Source of the DNA: an uncultured Lachnospiraceae bacterium | Lineage (GTDB): Bacteria > Bacillota > Clostridia > Lachnospirales > Lachnospiraceae | DNA length: 6,674 nt | Direction of reading: 5' to 3' | Assembly: GCA_947068385.1 (NCBI GenBank) | Contig: CAMTBF010000209.1 | Coordinates: forward strand, 1-6,674 | In this document: positions 4,073 through 6,674 of the stretch, one piece after another | How the letters are laid out: each line of letters begins with the position of its first letter | Position numbering within the stretch: position 1 is the first letter of the stretch | The notes under the pieces: generated by a model | Told to the model about the DNA's origin: nothing | Database searches by the model: none | What the model saw: the letters and a program-made list of their open reading frames with translations, nothing else | Made by a program: the position numbers and the translations under genes

Positions 4073-6443
4073 GAAGGTATACATCATACACCATTCCCAC
4101 ACGGACGTGGGGTACACGGATCTGCAGGAGCAGATCATCTATAACCAGGTGAACAATATACGGAATGTCATATCCATTATCAAAAAGGGATATGAGCAGG
4201 ACGGGCCGGAGAAGGGATTCAAGTGGAACTGCGAGACCTATTACTGCGTGGAGCAGTTCCTGAAAGGCGCCTCCCCTCAGGAGCAGGAGGACTTCTTCGA
4301 GCTGGTGCGCAGGGGCAATATCGGCATCTCCGCCACCTACCTGAACTTCAACGACCTGGCGGACGCGGACATGCTGGACCGCAGGACGGCCGAGCTGCAG
4401 GAGCTGTTCACCGGCAGGGGGCTGCCTGTGCGGGCCGCCATGAACGCGGACATCAACGGGATATCCCTGGGGGCCAGGGACGCGCTGATAAAGAACGGGG
4501 TGGAGTTCCTCTTCACCAACATCCACACCCACCACGGCATGTATCCGCTCTACCAAAACCAGACGCCCTATTTCTGGGAGAACGAGGCGGGGGGCAGGCT
4601 GCTGGTGTGGAACGGCGAGCACTACAATCTGGGCAATGCTTTGGGCATCGTGTTCAACCGGAACGTGAACTACATGACCGAGAGCTATTTCGGGAAAAAG
4701 GAGGGCATGTCGGCGCTGGACGCCCTGCATGACAAGCTGGCGGACAGCATCCGGGAGTATGAGGACAGCGGATATCCGTATGATTTCTATATCACCAGCG
4801 TCAGCGGCGTCTTCTCCGACAACGCCCCCGCCAACCCGGCCATCATCTCCACGGTGAACGCCTTCAATGAGAGGTTCGGCGGGGAGGCGGAGCTGCGGAT
4901 GGTGACCCTGGAGGAGCTGTACGGCCTGATCCGGGAGGCCGTGGCGGACGCGCCCGTGCACCGGGGAGCCATCAACGACTGGTGGGGCAACGGCGTGGGG
5001 AGCACCCCCTACGCGGTGAAGCACTACAGGGAGGCCCTGCGCCTGGCCCATACCTGCGACCGGCTGGAGGAGAAGACGGGGGTGCGGGACGAGCGGCTGG
5101 CCCGGATTGGAGAGGACAACGCGCTGCTCTACGCGGAGCACACCTGGGGCCATTCCGCCACCATCAGCGACCCCTACGACACCATGGTGGCCAACCTGGA
5201 CATCCGCAAGACCAGCTACGCCTCCAAGGCCCATGAGGCCGCGGCCATGCGAAAGAGCGGGCAGTGCCATCTGCTGGGGGACATCCTGCGGTATTATAAC
5301 AACAGCGGCCAGGTGAAGGCCGTCTCCACCAGCAGCAGGGAGGGCCTGTTCGCGGTGGAGTTCTATGTGGAGACATTGAGCCTTCCCGGCGTGAAGGTGT
5401 GGGACGCCCGGACCGGCGAGGCCTTCACGGTGCAGCTCTCCTCCCATCCCAGGGGCGTGCTGGTGAGCTTCGTGGCGCGGTTCGGGCCCCTGGAGGAGCG
5501 GGTCTTCGACTATGAGGAGCAGCCCGCGCCGGAGGAGAAGCTCTATACCCGCACTGCCTGGGTAGGGGCGGAGCGCGTGCGGGACATCGTGAACACCTAT
5601 GATGCGGAATCCTACAAGCTCCCCTACGGCCTGGAGAACGACTGGTTCCGGATCCGGTACCGAATAGGGGAGGGCGTCACCTCCTTCTACCATAAAAAAG
5701 GCGGCATCGAGATGCTGAAGGAGGGGCTGGAGAGCTTCTTTACGCCCGTCTACGAATGTACGGAGATCCGCAAGGGCGTCTACGGGGAGCGCAGCCGCCT
5801 GGGGCGCAATATCAGGGGGCTCCACGCGGAGCAGTATCAGGCGGGTCTGAAGGATATCAGGATTTTGGACCACGGCCCCGTATTCGACCGGGTGGAGCTG
5901 GAGTTCGAGCTGGAGGGGACGTACCACAGCAGTGTAATCATCAAGCTTTACAGGCAGATTCCCAGGATAGAGTTCTCCTATCAGGTGGCGAAGACCCTGA
6001 GCACGGACATCGAGAGCCTTTACATGCCCCTGGCCCTGAACCTGCCGGGCAGCAGCCTCCATATCCACAACGGCGGCGTGGCCATGCGGCCCGGGGTAGA
6101 CCAACTGCCTGGCAGCAACATGGAGTATTACATGGCGGATCAGGGGGTATTGTACCAGAGGGGCCAGGAGGGGATTCTGATCAATGCCCTGGACACCTCC
6201 CTGCTCTACATGGGCCGGATGGAGCACCACCCCATACTGCTGTGCGACAACAGGGAGGAAAACAACCACCGCCCCGTGTACAGCTGGATTATGAACAACA
6301 CCTGGGAGACCAACTTCAAGATGGACCTCTCCGGGTTCGGGGAATTCCGCTACGCCCTGGAGCTGCGGGAGGGCTCCCTGGAGGAGAACCTGTGCAGGCT
6401 GAAGGAGAATGATATGGGGACGGTGGCGTTCATCGTGGGGTGA
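4065..6443 (+). CDS. Glycoside hydrolase family 38-type alpha-mannosidase
   Basis: A 792-residue protein starting VYIIHHSHTDVGYTD (residues 5-19). This is the GH38-like N-terminal strand, in which His12 and Asp14 would be zinc ligands. AAMNADINGISLG (124-136) matches the nucleophile segment, making Asp129 the candidate nucleophile and zinc ligand. IHTHHGMYP (153-161) and AEHTWGHSATISDPYDT (357-373) carry further conserved His, with His359 a candidate fourth ligand. The segment after GNGVGSTPYAVKHYREAL (308-325) fits the GH38 helical middle domain, and roughly 420-792 the long beta-sandwich C-terminal region. GH38 enzymes are zinc-dependent retaining alpha-mannosidases. This short-N-terminus bacterial subtype is distant from the Golgi and lysosomal enzymes, so substrate is uncertain. 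No signal peptide is visible, so it is cytoplasmic. ATG 4065 overlaps the fucosidase stop, with GGGGAGG twelve bases upstream inside that gene. Reading it as a mannosidase rests partly on the neighbouring kinase and mannose-6-phosphate isomerase-type gene. Confidence 0.85.
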   Translation: MIKKVYIIHHSHTDVGYTDLQEQIIYNQVNNIRNVISIIKKGYEQDGPEKGFKWNCETYYCVEQFLKGASPQEQEDFFELVRRGNIGISATYLNFNDLADADMLDRRTAELQELFTGRGLPVRAAMNADINGISLGARDALIKNGVEFLFTNIHTHHGMYPLYQNQTPYFWENEAGGRLLVWNGEHYNLGNALGIVFNRNVNYMTESYFGKKEGMSALDALHDKLADSIREYEDSGYPYDFYITSVSGVFSDNAPANPAIISTVNAFNERFGGEAELRMVTLEELYGLIREAVADAPVHRGAINDWWGNGVGSTPYAVKHYREALRLAHTCDRLEEKTGVRDERLARIGEDNALLYAEHTWGHSATISDPYDTMVANLDIRKTSYASKAHEAAAMRKSGQCHLLGDILRYYNNSGQVKAVSTSSREGLFAVEFYVETLSLPGVKVWDARTGEAFTVQLSSHPRGVLVSFVARFGPLEERVFDYEEQPAPEEKLYTRTAWVGAERVRDIVNTYDAESYKLPYGLENDWFRIRYRIGEGVTSFYHKKGGIEMLKEGLESFFTPVYECTEIRKGVYGERSRLGRNIRGLHAEQYQAGLKDIRILDHGPVFDRVELEFELEGTYHSSVIIKLYRQIPRIEFSYQVAKTLSTDIESLYMPLALNLPGSSLHIHNGGVAMRPGVDQLPGSNMEYYMADQGVLYQRGQEGILINALDTSLLYMGRMEHHPILLCDNREENNHRPVYSWIMNNTWETNFKMDLSGFGEFRYALELREGSLEENLCRLKENDMGTVAFIVG

Positions 6444-6445
6444 AA

Positions 6446-6557
6446 GGCCCTGTGGGCACAATCCCCCTTTATGGGGTAACCTCCTTTGATAGAGGCATCC
6501 CCCCTGATGGGGGCAATCCCCCTTAACAGGGGGCAATCCCCCCTAACAGGGGGATGC
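6446..6557. repeat. Tandem array of short hairpins (C-run/G-run units, 19-20 bp period)
   Basis: Starting three bases after the mannosidase stop, there are consecutive palindromic units: GCCCTGTGGGC (6447-6457), ATCCCCCTTTATGGGG (6461-6476), CCTCCTTTGATAGAGG (6480-6495), CATCCCCCCTGATGGGGG (6496-6513), CAATCCCCCTTAACAGGGGG (6514-6533) and CAATCCCCCCTAACAGGGGG (6534-6553). Each can fold into a 4-5 bp stem with a loop of about 3-8 bases. The third unit has CCTC facing GAGG where the others have CCCC facing GGGG, so pairing survives the sequence change. GCATCCCCC (6495-6503) is also the exact reverse complement of GGGGGATGC (6549-6557), bracketing the last three units. No T-run follows, so a standard terminator is not supported. 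It may block read-through, protect the mRNA 3' end, or be a neutral slippage-grown repeat. Confidence 0.8.
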
Positions 6558-6576
6558 AAAATATTTTGGAATCCGA

Positions 6577-6605
6577 TTGACGAACCCGCAGGGGTATGGT
6601 ATAGT
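6577..6605 (+). promoter_or_regulatory. Rightward sigma-A promoter for a unit beyond the window
   Basis: TTGACG (6577-6582, 5/6), a 17-base spacer and TATAGT (6600-6605, 5/6), with TG at 6597-6598 one base before the -10 (extended -10), make a near-consensus promoter. Transcription would start near 6611-6613. The remaining bases to the window end hold no convincing start codon (ATG at 6647 is followed directly by TAA), so the gene it drives lies outside. Confidence 0.72.
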
Positions 6606-6619
6606 ACAAGCATACGGAA

Positions 6620-6674
6620 ATGGAAAACAGAGGGACAGAGTCTTCCATGTAAATATTTTGGCAACTGTGTTGCC
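6620..6674 (+). other. Structured leader of the downstream transcript (two hairpins), cut by the window edge
   Basis: ATGGAA (6620-6625) can pair with TTCCAT (6643-6648), enclosing a direct repeat CAGAG (6628-6632 and 6636-6640). GGCAAC (6660-6665) pairs perfectly with GTTGCC (6669-6674) around a three-base loop. AAATATTTTGG occurs both here (6651-6661) and before the promoter (6559-6569). This could be the first part of a structured 5' leader or an operator. The window ends before it can be identified, and I recognise no known riboswitch. Confidence 0.35.

Noticed and set aside
4026..6536. An 836-codon antisense open frame opposite the mannosidase gene
   Set aside because: It is a shadow of a GC-rich gene. 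Its product is a low-complexity His/Val/Leu/Gln/Pro-rich string with no family motifs, while the plus strand shows clear GH38 motifs.
6446..6557. CRISPR array
   Set aside because: Units are contiguous 19-20 bp palindromes without unique spacers of 25-40 bp, and no cas gene is present.
6534..6570. Intrinsic terminator at the last hairpin of the array
   Set aside because: The stem is followed by ATGCAAAATATTTTGG, not a T-run, so a terminator call is not supported.

Overview
The window is one end of a carbohydrate-utilisation locus from a GC-rich, low-GC-phylum-style (Firmicutes/Clostridia) bacterium. The signs are consensus sigma-A promoters with AT-rich flanks, strong AGGAGG-type ribosome binding sites, a GntR/HutC regulator, ROK kinase and intracellular glycosidases, and heavy use of AGG arginine and ATA isoleucine codons in otherwise GC-rich genes. 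A gut Lachnospiraceae-type organism is the best guess, from style alone. No mobile element, CRISPR array, rRNA or tRNA was seen.

Layout. (1) Positions 1-629, minus strand: the N-terminal third of a class I mannose-6-phosphate isomerase-type gene that runs off the left edge and is broken by a one-base frameshift in a run of seven C. (2) 630-961: a divergent control region with a leftward promoter, a rightward promoter and three near-identical TGTnnnnACA elements starting exactly 30 bp apart, followed by a repeat-rich leader. (3) 962-1681: GntR-family (HutC type, UTRA effector domain) regulator. (4) 1734-2609: ROK-family sugar kinase without the usual ROK zinc motif. (5) 2610-2782: an intergenic stretch with a 14-bp perfect inverted repeat. 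(6) 2783-4072: GH29 alpha-L-fucosidase. (7) 4065-6443: GH38-type alpha-mannosidase, overlapping the fucosidase by 8 bp. (8) 6444-6674: an array of short tandem C-run/G-run hairpins, then a near-consensus promoter firing rightward into a unit outside the window.

How the parts may fit (inference): small fucosylated, mannose-containing glycans would be imported by a transporter not seen here. They would be trimmed in the cytoplasm by the fucosidase and mannosidase, neither of which has a signal peptide. The freed hexose would be phosphorylated by the ROK kinase, and mannose-6-phosphate converted to fructose-6-phosphate by the divergent isomerase. The GntR regulator probably controls both directions through the three spaced elements. 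The enzyme families are ordinary. The less ordinary content is non-coding: the 30-bp-phased operator-like triplet, the covarying hairpin repeats in the regulator leader, the inter-cistronic inverted repeat and the tandem hairpin array after the mannosidase gene.
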